Of a DNA stretch of 64,000 nucleotides, positions 48,301 to 63,300 are shown one piece after another. The stretch is from Aurelia coerulea (taxonomy: Eukaryota; Cnidaria; Scyphozoa; Semaeostomeae; Ulmaridae). Numbering within the stretch: position 1 is the stretch's first letter; the number at the start of each line of letters is the position of its first letter. The notes under the pieces are model-generated. The model worked only from the letters and a program-made list of their open reading frames with translations. It had not been told where the DNA came from and made no database searches. Position numbers and translations under genes: made by a program. The stretch spans positions 7,305,501-7,369,500 of the forward strand of contig CM076945.1 in NCBI GenBank assembly GCA_039566865.1. Reading direction: 5' to 3'.

Positions 48301-51300
48301 GTGATAGGCAGGGCCTGCAGGGGTAAACTGGGTAAGATTGGGTTGAAATGGATAGGGTCAAGAGTGCAAATAAGTTTGGCTAAGATTTAGATTCGCATAT
48401 TTTCCTATATTAAGAACCTACACCCTGATTACTAGATGTGCCTCATTGCATAAGAACCTAAACAGGCTGAGTTCAAAATCTTAGGTTCTTATGTGCGGGT
48501 TTTTACTGTAATGGCCCTCTTGAGTTTTCCTGGCAATGTAAACAGATCATGGGTAGTTAGACGCCGCAGCTGTGCTTGATTCCCTAGTTGCAGCGCTCCT
48601 CCATACAAGCCCACCAGCAGTGTCTAGCTACCCATGAAAAGACCTGAAAAACTTCAGACTCTGCCCACAAGAAACCTCTTTTCGTCGCTGTAAACGCATC
48701 TTTAGGCCCATTAAGAATTTGAGCAAACGAGGGCAGGAAAATACATCAAGAGTAAAAAAATTGCAGAAGAACAAATTTCGAATAAAACATTTTTAGACAA
48801 AAAGTTGTCGGATGTTTTATTATCGGACGCTTTTACAGAAGTTATAGACGACTAAAAAATATGTATTTTCAGTTCATTTTTGCATATTTCATACATTTAC
48901 AGATCGTGCCTTATTTTAGAGGTGCTTGGTCAGAAATTTCGACAAATGATGATAATTGAGGATGACGACCAATGATTGCTAAGACGGATTCAGTTTAAGA
49001 AAATATAATATTTGTCACTAATTAATACCCTAACAACATTCCTCTTCAATGTTTCATAAGCAATAAATTATGTTTTAAAACAGAGGAAATGATGTGCAGT
49101 GATATTGATATTTCTATGCTGCATAAAATTGTACACGCTAAATATTTCGGACTACAACAAATTTATGACATTAACAATTTCGGACATATGAAATGTCCGA
49201 AGATATTAACGTCCGCAATGTTTGGCGTTTAATGTACGCGGGCGTTTAATGAAGTGACCCATCCTCGTGCCTTTTATTCCAGCGCTTTCGTGTGGACGTG
49301 TTCAACCGCACGGTAAACGGTCTCTAGCCTGCGTGCAGACTCAACTACCTATTCTTAGTCGAGTCTGCACGCAGGCTAACGGTCTCAAGATTCGCGAGGA
49401 CGAAAACCATCTATGCGGGCCTCAGTCTGGTGAAAATATATCATTTGCACGTGAAAATAAATTTAATCACTTTGTATTGTCGCCATAGGTGGCCATTAAC
49501 TTGTCTGGTCGAGTATTCAAACTGCGTACTTCAAGTTTAGTTTCGTAAATCCAGGATAAACTGATCGCTTGCAATGCAAACATGCGACACATCAAGATTA
49601 GTGGTATATTTCCTTAAAGAATCCTTGGGTAAGCAAGGAAAACGAATTAATGTAGACCAGCGTGTAGGCTTTGAGACAAATTTGAAAGTAAGCTGATTGT
49701 TTACAAAGTACTTCTGTGATGGACTTGAATATTACCTGGTGCATATGTGACTAAGAAATTAAAATGATGATTCATTGTCGTTTTCAACTCATCAAAATTT
49801 AGAGTACTGATAGGATATATCAGGCAGCAGGATGACCAGGATATACCAGACAACAAGGGCAGATTTTGTAATACAATAGAAACAGTTGCGTTTGATCAAC
49901 ACACCTCATTTCGAAGCAATTAGCGACTGCAGTTAAAGGAAATTCTCTCAGCCATAGTAATTCAAAACGAACAAAGCTGCAAAAGTTTCCCAGAAACCAG
50001 TAGTTCAAGCTCTCGTCTCGTGCAAGCAAAAGGTGGTTTTTAAGAGAAGTTAAGGCAAATCTAAAGTTCAGGTTGACGGATTTTGTTTATTTGATTCAAG
50101 AGCTGTTTTGTAATCGTTACATTTAAGCTATAAATCCACCAGACAGAGCTTTAGATTTGCCCTTCTTCTTTCGTTATAAGCACATAACTTCTCTTAAAAA
50201 CCACCTTTCGCTTGCACAAGGCGAGACTTTGCCCTACTAGTTTCAGGGAAACTTTTGCAGATTTGTTGGTTTTGAATTACTGGTTGAGAGAATTTCCTTT
50301 GTCTGCAGTCGCTAATTGCTTTGAATTGAGGTGTCAATCAAACGCAACTGTAGCTATTGCATTACAAAATCAGCCCTTGTTATACCAAACAGTTTTAGCC
50401 TTCGACATCTGGTAACATTTTCTATTCTCTGGGTGGCAGTTGCATTGGGGGGATTTGGGGACATTTCTCGGGCTTGGCTTGGTGTGTCTCTGTTTTGATT
50501 AGTTGGATGGACCCCTATCTAGCATGAAAAGCAAATGTGCCAATTTCTTTAAAAAAATTTAAATTCATCCATATTCGTTCATTATCATCTCAGAATAGGA
50601 GAAGGGCTCTCCCTTAGCATAGGTTCCAAATCTTTAAAAAGGCTGGTGTATATTTGAGTGACCTACTTCTTTGAACTGAATGACTTCAAAGAAACTTTAG
50701 CTATTTCTCTATAATTCTGCCCTTGGATTTTTCTAAAATCTTTAATATTTTCAGAATTCGAGTGTTTTTCTTCTTTCTCAAGAATTCAAGAAAAATTTTC
50801 AAAAAAACTTAAAACCATCGTAATTTCTAAACCATGTGACGCAACATGAAGTAATTTCGAAGAGAACTATGGTTTATGAATGCCTATAATATGGCATCAA
50901 GCAAAAGTCTGTCACTCATGTGGTTTATGATTTAGAAATTTGATGACGTCACATTCTAAAATGAGCTGAAATGGAAAATACGCTCTAATTTTGAAAAATA
51001 TTCAAAATTTCTGGAAAGTCCAACGGTAGAATTACAGAAAAATACCTAAAGTTTCTCTTAAGCCATTCAATCAGAAGAAATAGGTCATTGAATTTTACAC
51101 CCACCTTTTTACGCCGAGTTAAAGATTTGGAACCTAACCTATGCTCTCTCCCTTCTATTAGTCTATCATACAATTTATTTGCTCCTCCATTTATATTTTT
51201 ATGTAGTGTCAATGTTCTGTTTCGTTGTATTAATTTTCTGTTCATTGTCATACTCTTGTAGTTAAGTTATTTGTTTTATACTGTATGTGGCTGGAATCTA

Positions 51301-54300
51301 TTTGTGAAGCTGCCATGCATTGCTCTTCCATTTGGCACAATTATCATTTCGATCCATTCATGCTTCGTCAAAATACGCTGTGGCCAAGAGAACATGGAAG
51401 CAGATTGATGCTTGCACGAGCCAGAGCTACCTTGTTACGCATACTTTAAACAAACAAAGAGAAATGGAAATGATAATGGTGTTAAAGGGGAGAGCGCTGA
51501 TGATGGAAGCTTCATGTAGCATTCATTCAAAACATTCGAAGGGTGTTACTAAAGGTTGAAAGATAAAACTGTTTGATACATTCAGCTGGCTGATAAATCT
51601 CCCCGCTACCCTACCATCTAAAACTAGACAATTTAACCAAGGAACACATCTTATCATATTACTAGCTCGAGCATACCATCCTCCCACTGGCATCTCATCC
51701 CATCAACTTTATAATTTCTACTTCCAAGAAGGGAAGTATCAGTACAATTTACAATGTGGGTGATGTTACTGCGCTATGCCGCAGCAATGAAATTTCAAAT
51801 CCACGACTCTCTGCAGAGAAAAAGCGATGGCTGACCACTAGCCTACGTACCACCTATCACCATTAAAAATAAGTTGAGTTTAAAGGCCAATTGTCAACCA
51901 TGATCCCTTGCATGCAGAATGAAGAGCAAGATATTACTATAATTTTTATTTTATATTATTATATAATTATAATTATATTATATATTATTATATTATTATT
52001 CTTATTATTAATTCATTTAAAGTAGGCGTGTATACATCAGCTATAAAATAAAAGATAATTCAAGCTTACTATCTAGGAAAGTGAAATTTGTTAAAAAAGA
52101 AATAAAATACAGAATAATTAACTAAAAATACATAAATTTTACAGATTTTTACAATGTTTAAAATCTTTACAATTTTTTTGTATTTACAGAGCAGCAAATT
52201 TACATTAGCTCAAGAGCCCAACCTGAGCCACGAAAGGTCTACATAATCTAAAATTGCATTCTTCTCCTTTCCAGATAGCGGAAACCTAGACCAGAAACGA
52301 CTTTAAGATCATTCGAAAGTTGACTTTGGCACCGCAAAGGAGCATGATTACTAACAGGTCTTAAAAAGCTCTATGGTTTGTATTTACCTATAAAACTTTA
52401 TCTTGTGCTCTTCACCTTCTTTCAAGAGATTCATGTCTTTTCTAAAAGAGAACAGGTTTGAAGCATATTCAAATATGAGGAGGTAATGCTTCATTCACAC
52501 CGACACAATTAAACTAGCTTGAACTAAACCAAGTTAAATGTCAACCAATCAAATTAATTTGATCTGTCGGATTGACCAATCAGAGCACCATATTTGATAA
52601 CATGGCTTAGTTTAAGCTGGTTTAACTTGCTAGTGTGAATAGGGTATAAGACTGTTAAAGATTACATTGTGTTTGCATGTCTGTAGGAAATGTATCTGAA
52701 TCAAAGTTCATCTCAAATTAGATGTCACCTGAGATTTGCGAAAACGTATTATTCCTTTACAAAACGCTTCTATTGTTGTTATTCGCGGACATTTGCAGGC
52801 GACATCTGATTTGAGACAGACTATAGAGCAAAACTAGCAGCTCAGCAGAACAAATGCACAGGCCGTATACTGATCTACCAACAGTAACCACAATAAAATT
52901 AAAATTACAGTAAAAGTCATGGGTGGAAAAAATAGCGGACCACGGCACCAATGGTCCCAGCAATTTTTTCAAGTCTCCAGAAAGAAATAAATGCGAGAAG
53001 AAGGGGGAATTGGTGATTCAATTTTGAGTCAAAATTTAAAATTTTCTCTTTGCATTCCTAACTAAATCTTTACCAATTGGATTGATGTTTGGTTAATTTA
53101 GGCTGTCCCCAGACTAAAACAATACTGTTTATAAGTAGTCAGTTGCAAAGTCAACAAAATTCGCTGAACAGAGATTGAAGATTACGGAGACCAATCATCA
53201 AATCTGTCCCAAGCATGTCTACCATGATCTACCAAAGAGTGGATTCTTGTTTGGAGGACCCTGCTGTCACAGAAAGTTTTTCGACGACTTTTCGGTCCAA
53301 GAAATTAAAATATATTTTCCACCCCTGGTAAAAGTAAGATGATAGGTTTCTTTAATACCGTGGAAGTAATAAGAGTAGTAATCTGGTTGTAAACCCTATC
53401 CTTTCCATCATACAATTAAACATTTGTGTTTTAAACACCTAAGTTATTTTTGGTACTTAAATCATTTATATATAATATTCCTGTTCAATTACATAGTACC
53501 ACACGCCACGAACATAGTTTTATTACATTTACAAGGGTTTGAAATAGTCAAGAGAAATGAAGAAATCTTCTTAGCAACAACAAATCCTTACTTTGAAACA
53601 ACTTGCAGTTGATTGACAGCAACTAGGTCACTTGACTCATTGATGGACGTTTCAAGCTTGGTCATTTCTCCTTCTTTGACTTTCGTTTTTCGTGGGTTAA
53701 TGAGCTCGACTGCGAAAGGCCTGCCTGTATCAAACAAAACGGATACCTCATCAGCATAGGTTCCAAATCTTTAACTCAGCGTAAAAAGGTGGGTGTAAAA
53801 TTCAATGACCTATTTCTTCTGATTGAATGGCTTGAAAGAAACTTTAGATACTTATCTATAATCCTACCGTTGGACTTTCCAGAAGTCTTGAATAGTTTTC
53901 AAAATTACAGTGTATTTTAAATTTCAGCTCATTTGAGGATGTGACGTCATCAAATTTCTAAATCATAAACCAGATGAGTGATAGAATTTTGCTTGATACC
54001 ATATTGTAGGCATTCACAAACTATGGTTTTCTTCGAAATTACTTCATGTTGCGTCAAACGGTTTAGAAATAACGATGGTTTTAAGTTTTTTGAAAATTTT
54101 TGTTGAATTCTTGAAAAAGAAGAAAAACATTCTAACTCTGAAAATGTTAAAGATTTCAGAAAAGTCCAACGGTAGAATTATAGAGAAATAGCTAAAGTTT
54201 CTTTGAAGTCATTCAGTTCTAAGAAATAGGTCACCCAATTTTACACCAGCCTTTTTAAAGATTTGGAACCTATGCTCTTCTAGCAGAAAGATAGTGAACT

Positions 54301-57300
54301 TCATTACTTAGGGCAGCAAACCAACAAAAATCCCAAAAGGCCGACTTTTCTCAAATTACAATTTTCAAAACAGAATACTAAAACGCAAGGGCAAATTTGT
54401 AAGACAACAGATTCAAGTCTGATCATGAGCGATAGGACACCAAGTGTGTGCCACCTTAACGTTATTTTGGTAGCGAGCCACCTTAATCAATTGTTTTTAA
54501 TGTTTTTGCCTATTTTTACTTGGTAGTGAGCCACCTTATTGCGGTTTCGCCATTTTTAAATGTTTGGTAGTGAGCCACCTTAAGTGCAGAAGGTGGATCT
54601 GCATTTAAGGTGGCTCACTACCAACAATTTCAAAATGACGAAACCGCGATAAGGTGGCTCACTACCAAGTAAAAATAGGCAAAAACATTAAAAACAATTG
54701 ATTAAGGTGGCTCGCTACCAAAATAACGTTAAGGTGGCACACACTTGGTGTCCTATCGCTCATGGTCTGATCAAGACAAAGGAAATTTGGCAGCCTCAAG
54801 AAAAGACTTCACACCTTCAACACAGCTGACCATAATTTTTTTCTCCCTCAGTTTATTTTATTTGATCGAGTGCACACAAAGGTGTGAAATCTATTCTTCA
54901 GAAAGTAAAATCACTTTGTCTTTTCAGAAACTTAAATCTTTTGTTTCACAAAATTTGCCCTTCCTATACTAAATTTGATATGGGCTAAGCAGACATAGGT
55001 GGATTTTCTCCAAGTCTCGCTCTTGATCAATAAATACAGGAGGGGAAAGGAGGAAAGGGGGAGGACACGGGGAAGGAAGGAAGAAAGAAAGGGAAGACAT
55101 TGGTCGAAAGGAGAGGCATCGAAATCTATGCACCACATTACCTAAGTACTGAAATTCTGGACAACCAAAAATTTAGAAAGAATTAGTGATGGTGAAGTTG
55201 CGGGTTTTAGCGGCAAGCGCTAGGATCGCAGTAGAGAAGACCTAATCGAATCCACAACCCCTTGTCATGACACTCAAGTGATGGGGCTCGAAAATGGGCT
55301 AGACCCTGTCCACCTGCTTTTTCTGGCTGCACAGTCAAGGGAAAACATCACTGAGCCACAGCACCATTATTAGTCATTACTACTTGCTACTCTTGTTCAT
55401 TTCGTTATAAATATGGCATGGAAGATAATGAAAAGGCAAACTCTCAGATAAAAGTGTCACATTTAAGTTCGCTGCAATAAGATTTATGTTTACTGGCATT
55501 TTTGGACAATGAAGAACTTTTGCTTACATTTTAATATCTGAAAATATGTCTCTTACCTGATCCAAGCATCCTAACATCTACGTCTTCACGGCCAGCAGAT
55601 ATAAATTTCAAATCTAAGAATAAGAGTTCAGATTAGTAACTGAAGAAAATTGACACGATTCTTTATACGCTGCGTAAAGTGCTATTCTTTTCATGTATTC
55701 CATCAGTAGCTAATTGGTATATCAGTGCACAATAGGTATGAATAATATAAATATATAATATAAATATAATATGAATAAAACAATATATATCTGTATACTG
55801 CATCAAAGATTGACGTATAGATACAGTAACTACTATGCGTATTGATGTAAGTAAAGCCGCTCAAATGTATAACAGTGCACTGAGGAGGTGATGGTTCTCA
55901 TAGAATAAACGGACTGGCAGTGAAGCATAGTTTTCTAAGAATTAATTTACTGTTGCATATAATTAGTCTTATAATTTGCTCTAATGTATCAAGACAAAGA
56001 TAAGACGAGTAGTTAACGTGCATTCGGCCTCAAAATTCCTCTGCGAAAGTCAATACCATGGTGAAAGAGCGCTGAAGCTGTGTGCAGGCTAAAAATTAGT
56101 TCGCAAATGAATCACAAAGTATTGAGGTCACATGAAAAGTCTTTGTGTTTTGATTAAATATGAAATAAATAACAATTTCTCACCATCTGCCCCAAAGAGC
56201 TCCTGGATTTTTTCACAAGCCAACTCCTATGGTAGAAAGTTACAAAATGTTCAAAACTCTAAACAGCTTATCTCAATCTTTCATTTGCGTTGCCTTATCG
56301 TTTAGATATCGATTCTGGCACATCTTTCCGTTGCTATTTGATCAAAGTACTTCGATATGCCTTCTGATTGTTAAAGGTGATCTGAAGCGAAAATTTTTAT
56401 TGATGCAAATCAATAGCACTGTTGAGTGATAAAAACTTCTGTCAAAATTAGGTTTGATACCTTGTTTCATTTTTTAGTTATCCACTATTTATTATTTTGT
56501 AGGATTGGCTGATGACGTTATTTTGTTTGCACAAAGTTGACTATGCTTCGAAAGAAACATCTAATCAAAAACACTTTTTGCAATCAAACTGTCTTTCTAA
56601 ACATGATCTTAATTCACGAGACAATTTATATTCCAAATGTAGCTTAGCTGCAAAGTTATTTGATCAGATACAGGCTTATTTCCATACAATATCCTAATGA
56701 TTTGCAAACAAAATGACGTCATCAACTGATACTTAAAATCAGTGGATAACTTGAAAATGAAATGAGATATCAAATAAATTTTAAAAGGTTTCTTATCATT
56801 CAACAATGCTATTCGTTTGCATGCAAAATTCACAGGCCACCTTTAAGAAGCGAAAGAAAGACTTCCTCAAGGGACCATCAAATTGCATTGTCATTAATCA
56901 AAAGATTTCTTTACATTACTCTGCATGAAAATTGTAATTTTAACCAAAAACTTGTTCTTTACCAGTAAAGAATTCTCTTGACCAACAAGAAACAGTGATG
57001 CAATTTTATACTTAACAATCGCAGCAAATTTTTGCAGAGAATATCGATGGTTGTTATGCTTTAGGGTTTCTTGCATTCTGAGTGGTCTAATAATGGCAGC
57101 TCTGGTTTAGCCGTAAGAGTAAATTTAGCTTTTGTTGATTGATAGCTCTACAACCAGTTAACGATCATGGTCAGAAAAACATCAAGACTTAAAATAGCAA
57201 TCAAATCGATGGTTGACATGAAAGTTTCTTTGGGTGATCGGGTCAATCGAAACTTGAATATAGTTTTTTGGACATCCAGTATTGAAGTGTTAACGCCATG

Positions 57301-60300
57301 GGCCCTCAGAACGACACAAGAACGACACAATAATACTTTTTCTTGTATTGTCTTCTCTTTCTTATTGTACCTTTTTTTATAGTTTGGCAGTGTTTGGGGT
57401 TGCAATATTATGCAAAGATTCCAAGGCATTCTTCAGGCGATAACTTATAGTTGATTCAAAATTTAAGCAAAACTTTTTGAACCACAACGTAAATATTCGA
57501 GAGCAGCAACGTGAAGACAACTTCGAAGGAGCTGGGAACTAGCACGAGGCCCAGATGCGTAGGAAATTGGGAACTAGACTAAGGTGGGAGGGTTGGGGGA
57601 TTTGATGGGTAAACTTATGATGGCCCGACGTTAACAAATATTTGTTACGCAAATCTCTCTTTATATTAAATCCAAACAATGACCAACCTGCACTGAAGTT
57701 TCTGTTTTTCTGATGCCATCAATAAACCATGGAGTTTGACTAAGTTCTCTCGAGAATTTGTTATATCGTCCTGTTATGAAGAAATATTTCAAGTAGCTAC
57801 AAAACAGTTGCATACGAAGAGTCAGCTCCAAAAGGGAAATAGTACTTTATCAATGGTGATCTGAGTGTAGCTACAGTGCTATAATATGAAGGCGTACCTG
57901 ATGTTCCTTTTAAAGAGCCATTGTCATCCAGGGTCCTTTGCGGGCACGATGCAATTTCAGACTGTCTGAAAATCAGATTTGGCCTACGCAGAAAATATGG
58001 ATCTCATTGCAGTATAGGTGAACTGATAGAAAAGTCATTGGTGACTCACATCCAACCATCTTTGCACAGGTTTTGCACCAGTGCATAGTTTTTTTTGTTT
58101 TTGTTTTTATTTTGTTTTGTTTTTTGTTTTTTTTTGTTTTGTTTTACAATAATTCACCTAAATTAACCTGGCGTATGCTAGCGTCTGTCAAAATGGAATG
58201 GTGCCATGGTACACAAAGTGCTTAATAAGATTGTTTGTTAAAGAAATTGTCAAGTGCCGTTCATAGCCCAGAACCAGATGACGACATGCCTATTTCTGCT
58301 ATGGACGGCACAGAATATTGTATTTTGTGTCTTGTTGAGTTTTTAACTGTGATAAAAAAAGGCTACCGTGGTTAAAAAATAGAAAAAAATAGAAAAGTCA
58401 ACAAAAGTGAAACTTTCTGTCAGTTCAACCACTGCAGTGTGGATCCACGATTCCAGACAGTCTGAGATTGCAGTGTGCCCGCAAACGACCCTGGGTGACA
58501 ACGGCTCTTTTAAATATCAAAACAAGAGGATGAGGCAATAACCACTTTTTTGAAATATTTTTTAAAGATTTGATTCCTATGCTGTTTTTTGCTCAACCGA
58601 AATTGCTTGATAACTAAACGTAACTATGCTTACCAGCAACAAGTACTGACTCGTGATAGAAAGAAATATCCTTGATACTGCAGCATTCAGGTGATGACTC
58701 AGGAGGACAGCTAAAGTATCTGCAGAAAGAATTGAGAATACTTATGAGGCTACCAAGAAATTCAAAAGCTATAAGAATAGACCTAGCGTCATTAAGAAAC
58801 CGCTTTCACAATTTGTTTCTTGATTTGTTTACAAACATGTTTGAACCTGCTGTAATTTTGAAGGAACGTTTAGACAATGTTTAACTGCTACTTTAGATCT
58901 CTGGTTGTACGGCAGTGACACTTCCACCTTCCTTGCAAAAACAATCTCCCTTTTCAGGCGTATGATGAGGTCGGTAAACTGCACAGGCTCAGCTGTCTGA
59001 TTGGCTTTATTTGTTTTCATCTACAATGAAGCAAATGAGAAATTCCTGTTTGCTATCATAAATAACTTTGCTTAAACATGACATTCAAATTTAAAATGCA
59101 ATGGTTGGAACTTGCTCGGTATACACATGAACGATAAATACATTCATTGCCTTAAAAGACTCACTTTGACATTTTGTCCACAGTATCGATGCCATTTAGC
59201 GAGTTTTGAACATCAGCGAAACTTCTTTGTGCTGACCTACCATCGTTCTAGAAGATTAGTAGAAAATGGGTTTAAAAAAATTTTACAGACAGGCACTTGA
59301 TGTTAAGAAGAGGGCATGTCAAATTTCTACTTACTGAGTTTTGTAGCGGGTATCCCAGAAAAATTGCGCCCTGTTTGTGTGGCTGTTGCGGAGGATATAT
59401 TGTGCAAGCACCCCTCCCCCCTGATAGCATGGGCGCGGTATCTTGAATGATGGGGACTCCGGATGGGTAGCAGTGACTGCAACAGTTGTTGTCGTTATTG
59501 TTCTTTCGGCTGGGGGGTTGGTTGTTCATTATCATCGCCTATTCAAGCCTGGCATCTAATGTGAAACCGGCTCAAGCATTTATCAGTAAAAACAGTTCGT
59601 GTCTAGCCCCTTTTAATTCGAAGTGATGTCTATTTGTAATTTAGTTTAATGCTCTTCATGTAATAGCCAGGGGTTAGTCATGGTCATTTGCTTCCTTTGG
59701 CATCGCTCTTGTAGTGTTGTAAAGTAGTTCTTACGTAGTGTCTTAACGATAATGAAAAGTTTTTATATTGAATATAGAAGGTAAGAAAACGGATATCTCT
59801 AAATTTACCTGATAATATCTTAGGATAGGGGGGTGGGGCTCTGTCCTTGATTAGTTTACCTATTAAGGTAACTCTGCTTTCCGCTCTAGTGCACAGCGAA
59901 ATGCGGTTTCGCAAAACCACTCTCCTCAGAAAACAGTTAATTTCTCCAATATTATTCGGCCTATCGAAAAGCGGTAAAAAGGATGTTGTTCTGTATACTC
60001 TGGGCAATCGAAAGATGTATAAATCGCAATGTTTCCGTCAACCTTGGTTTCGCAAATCCTAGTTTAAATCTTTTTGCTGATTTCAGAAAAGTGGATTTAT
60101 CTCCGAAACTACTCGAAAAATGTTCGATTTTTTTTCGCTCCATCTTTAGCTAAGTAGTTGATCTACAACTTTGCCAAGTCTGATTGAAAAAGCTAGGCTA
60201 GATTTCCTGCAATCGAAATTCATATTTCTGTTTACTTTTCGACAGCGAAAGGGAGAAACCTTGGTCAACAGATTACCATGCTATGAAGCACGCTTGCAAA

Positions 60301-63300
60301 AACTCAGGCCTGAAATAACTTTCGGACATTTTTCCATTGGCATACAAATGAACGTCATCTTTTGGGAATACCATACGCAGGTCTCAAAAGACATCCTTAG
60401 TGCGCTTGTAAAAGTATCATTTGCATCTATTGATTAAAAATTACTGATTTTTACCAGCAACTTCACGAAACCATGCTTTGGTTGTCTTTCGAGACTTTCG
60501 TAAGCATTCACAGATTATCAATTTCTTTTAGAGTCCACAATGAGCATAGATCTTAGATCAAGAACTAATTTTTTTGCAAAAACATTCTACGGGCGTTCAA
60601 ATCGTTCTGCATGGGCTAAACTGTTGACCAATGCTTTTCCCCTTCGATGTCGAAAAGTAAACAGAAATGTAAAATTTGATTGCAGGAAATCTAGCCTAGC
60701 TTTTTCGATCAGACTTGGCAAAGTTGTAGATCAACTACTTAGCTAAAGATGGAGCGAAAAAAAAATCGAAACTTTTTCGAGTAGTTTTGGAGGTAAATCC
60801 ACTGTTCTGAAATCAGCAAAAAGATTTGAGCAAGGATTTGCGAAGTCAGGGTTGACGAAAACATTGCGATTTATACATCTTTCGATTGCCCAGAGTATAC
60901 AGAACAACATCCTTTTTACCGCTTTTCGATAGACCGAATAATATTGGAGAAATTAACTGTTTTCTGAGGAGAGTGGTTTTGTGAAACGGCATCTCGCTGT
61001 GCACTAGAGCGGAAAGCAGAGTTACCTTAAGAGAGCTCTTCATGTACGTAATTCCCTGCAATCAATTTATTTAGCTCCTCTTTGTATTTGTATTTGTATT
61101 TGTATATTGTATCAATTTTCTGTATCATTGTATTCACTTTTTGTAAATTTTCTGTTATCTATGTAGTTCATTTGTATAGTTAGGATTATAAATTGTATGC
61201 AGTGAATTTAAATTATATGAAACTGAATTGTAAGAAATTGATCTTCATAACTCTTAACAACTAAATAGCTTGATAATTCAAATTTCCTACTTATCATGCA
61301 ACAGCAAAGATACCTACCTTTCTCTTTCTTGGTTTCGATTCATTCTTCATTCTTGGCCTACGAGAAGCAAGAATAATAATTCAAAAACATATCTACGTCT
61401 AACTAGCACAGAAATCAAATCTGCGATTATCAGTGTCAATTGGAAATCTAGGATATCGTGATTCTTTTCAGAATCACCTCGTGTTCTTGGTTTAAAACAG
61501 TTTTCCAGTTGTGACGTCATCAAGTTGCTAAACCGTAAACCACAAAAGCTACAGATTCCTGCTTACCAACATGTTATAGACTATAATTAAAAACTACGGT
61601 TTTCTTGACGATTGTTGCTGCAAAGTCAGAGGACTGCGCCACAACACCTTCCAAGAAAAACGCAATATCCTGAAAAGAATCTAAATATCAAAGATCGCCA
61701 ATAAACACTTATTATGAACTATTTGAAGTTCTTTTCAAGTTATTAAATCAAACGAAAGATGCATCAACCAATCCTGCAAGGTTTTTCTAAAGACTATATA
61801 TCTACGCTCGTCTTACTAATATGTCAATTTTCTACAGAGTTTATGTCCACTGGAACGTCTTAACTGTTTACGTCTTCTGGTATTGTCAACTTATATATAT
61901 ACAGCAACTTGGAATGTCAATAAAATAAAGTTTCATTGTCGTCGCTTGCCTCCGTTTTGTATTTCCCCAAATTGTCCCATAATAATTCAACAGATCATGC
62001 TCTAATTGAATTCGAATTGAAACCCGTTCATTGGACAGTGGTGTCAATTTCCTTTACTTCCAGTAAATTCAAGACTGTAGCAAAACAACTTCCATCCCTT
62101 TACAATCTTAGTAAAATTAGCTCAGTTCAGTTCAGTTTCATATTTTACATTACACTACATAACTTTTTTCTCAAAGAGGGGCTTAATTTGTAGGGAATTA
62201 CTTACAGGATGAGCTCTCTCGATAGGTAAAATAATTGAGGAGACATACCCCCCCCCCCTCCCCTATAATTGTCAATTTCCATTGCCAAGATTAGTTTGTT
62301 TGTCAAAGAATTTCGGGAGAGAAAATAACGAGGAAACTACATGCTATAAACTAAAATCTGTCTCAAATCGATGTCACGTGAAAATTTCCGCGAATAGAAA
62401 CAATATAAGTCTTCTACATGATTAATTTTGCGTTATCGCAAATCTCATTTAACATCTAATTTTAGACAGATCTTGCATACTTACAACAACGAAAGTTCTT
62501 TATCTTCATTTGGGTAATCCACAGAAACAGTAATCCTCAATAGGCTCTGGCAATTAAAGCAGAGTAGTTACATCATAAACAAGGTTCAAATTTGCATACA
62601 ACTCAACATCATAGGTGGAAAAAATAGCGGATCACGGCACCCATGGTCCCAGACATTTTCTCAGGTCTCCAGAAAGAATGGAAAGCAAGAAGGAGGGGGA
62701 TTGATGATTTGATTTTGCGTGAAAATCCAAAATTTTCTCTTTGCATTTCAAACGAAGTCTTTAGAAAATTGGATTGATTTTTGGACAATTTAAGCTGTCT
62801 CCAGTCTAAGAAGAACACCGTTGATAACTCGGTAAGTAGTCAGACGAAAAATTATGAAAATTCGCCACATAATATTTACGATTGTGGATCATTGACCAAT
62901 CTTCAAAATCTGTCCCACTAATTTCTGTTGTAAGGCGCGTTCTTGTTTGGAGCACCTGGCTGTCACAGAAAGTTTTTTCAACGACTTTTTTGGTCCCAGA
63001 AATTTGAATACTTTTTCCACCCCTGCTTAACATCTACTAGCAACAATATTAAACTAAACCTTCTTCAATGTTAACAGAATAGAAATATAAAAACATAATT
63101 GTTGTGTTTCAAACGTTTCAATGTAAATCTTCTTCACTGTCCATCTGCTAACAACTCAATGGCAGTTGTTAGTCTACCATAAATCAATTATTCAAAAGAT
63201 ATTACAACTCATCCCAATGTTTGTTGCTCAGTGGGGTCTCAAAGGATGTGCCCGTGTTTGCCAAATGTGCTGTCATGAATTAAGGATCGATTCAAATGAA

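Noticed and set aside
61580..61669. A longer exon read in the frame starting GATATTGCG (DIAFFLEG and on)
   Set aside because: That frame does not fit the phase of the preceding exon and runs into MITE sequence; the 22-nt micro-exon in the other frame fits both neighbours.
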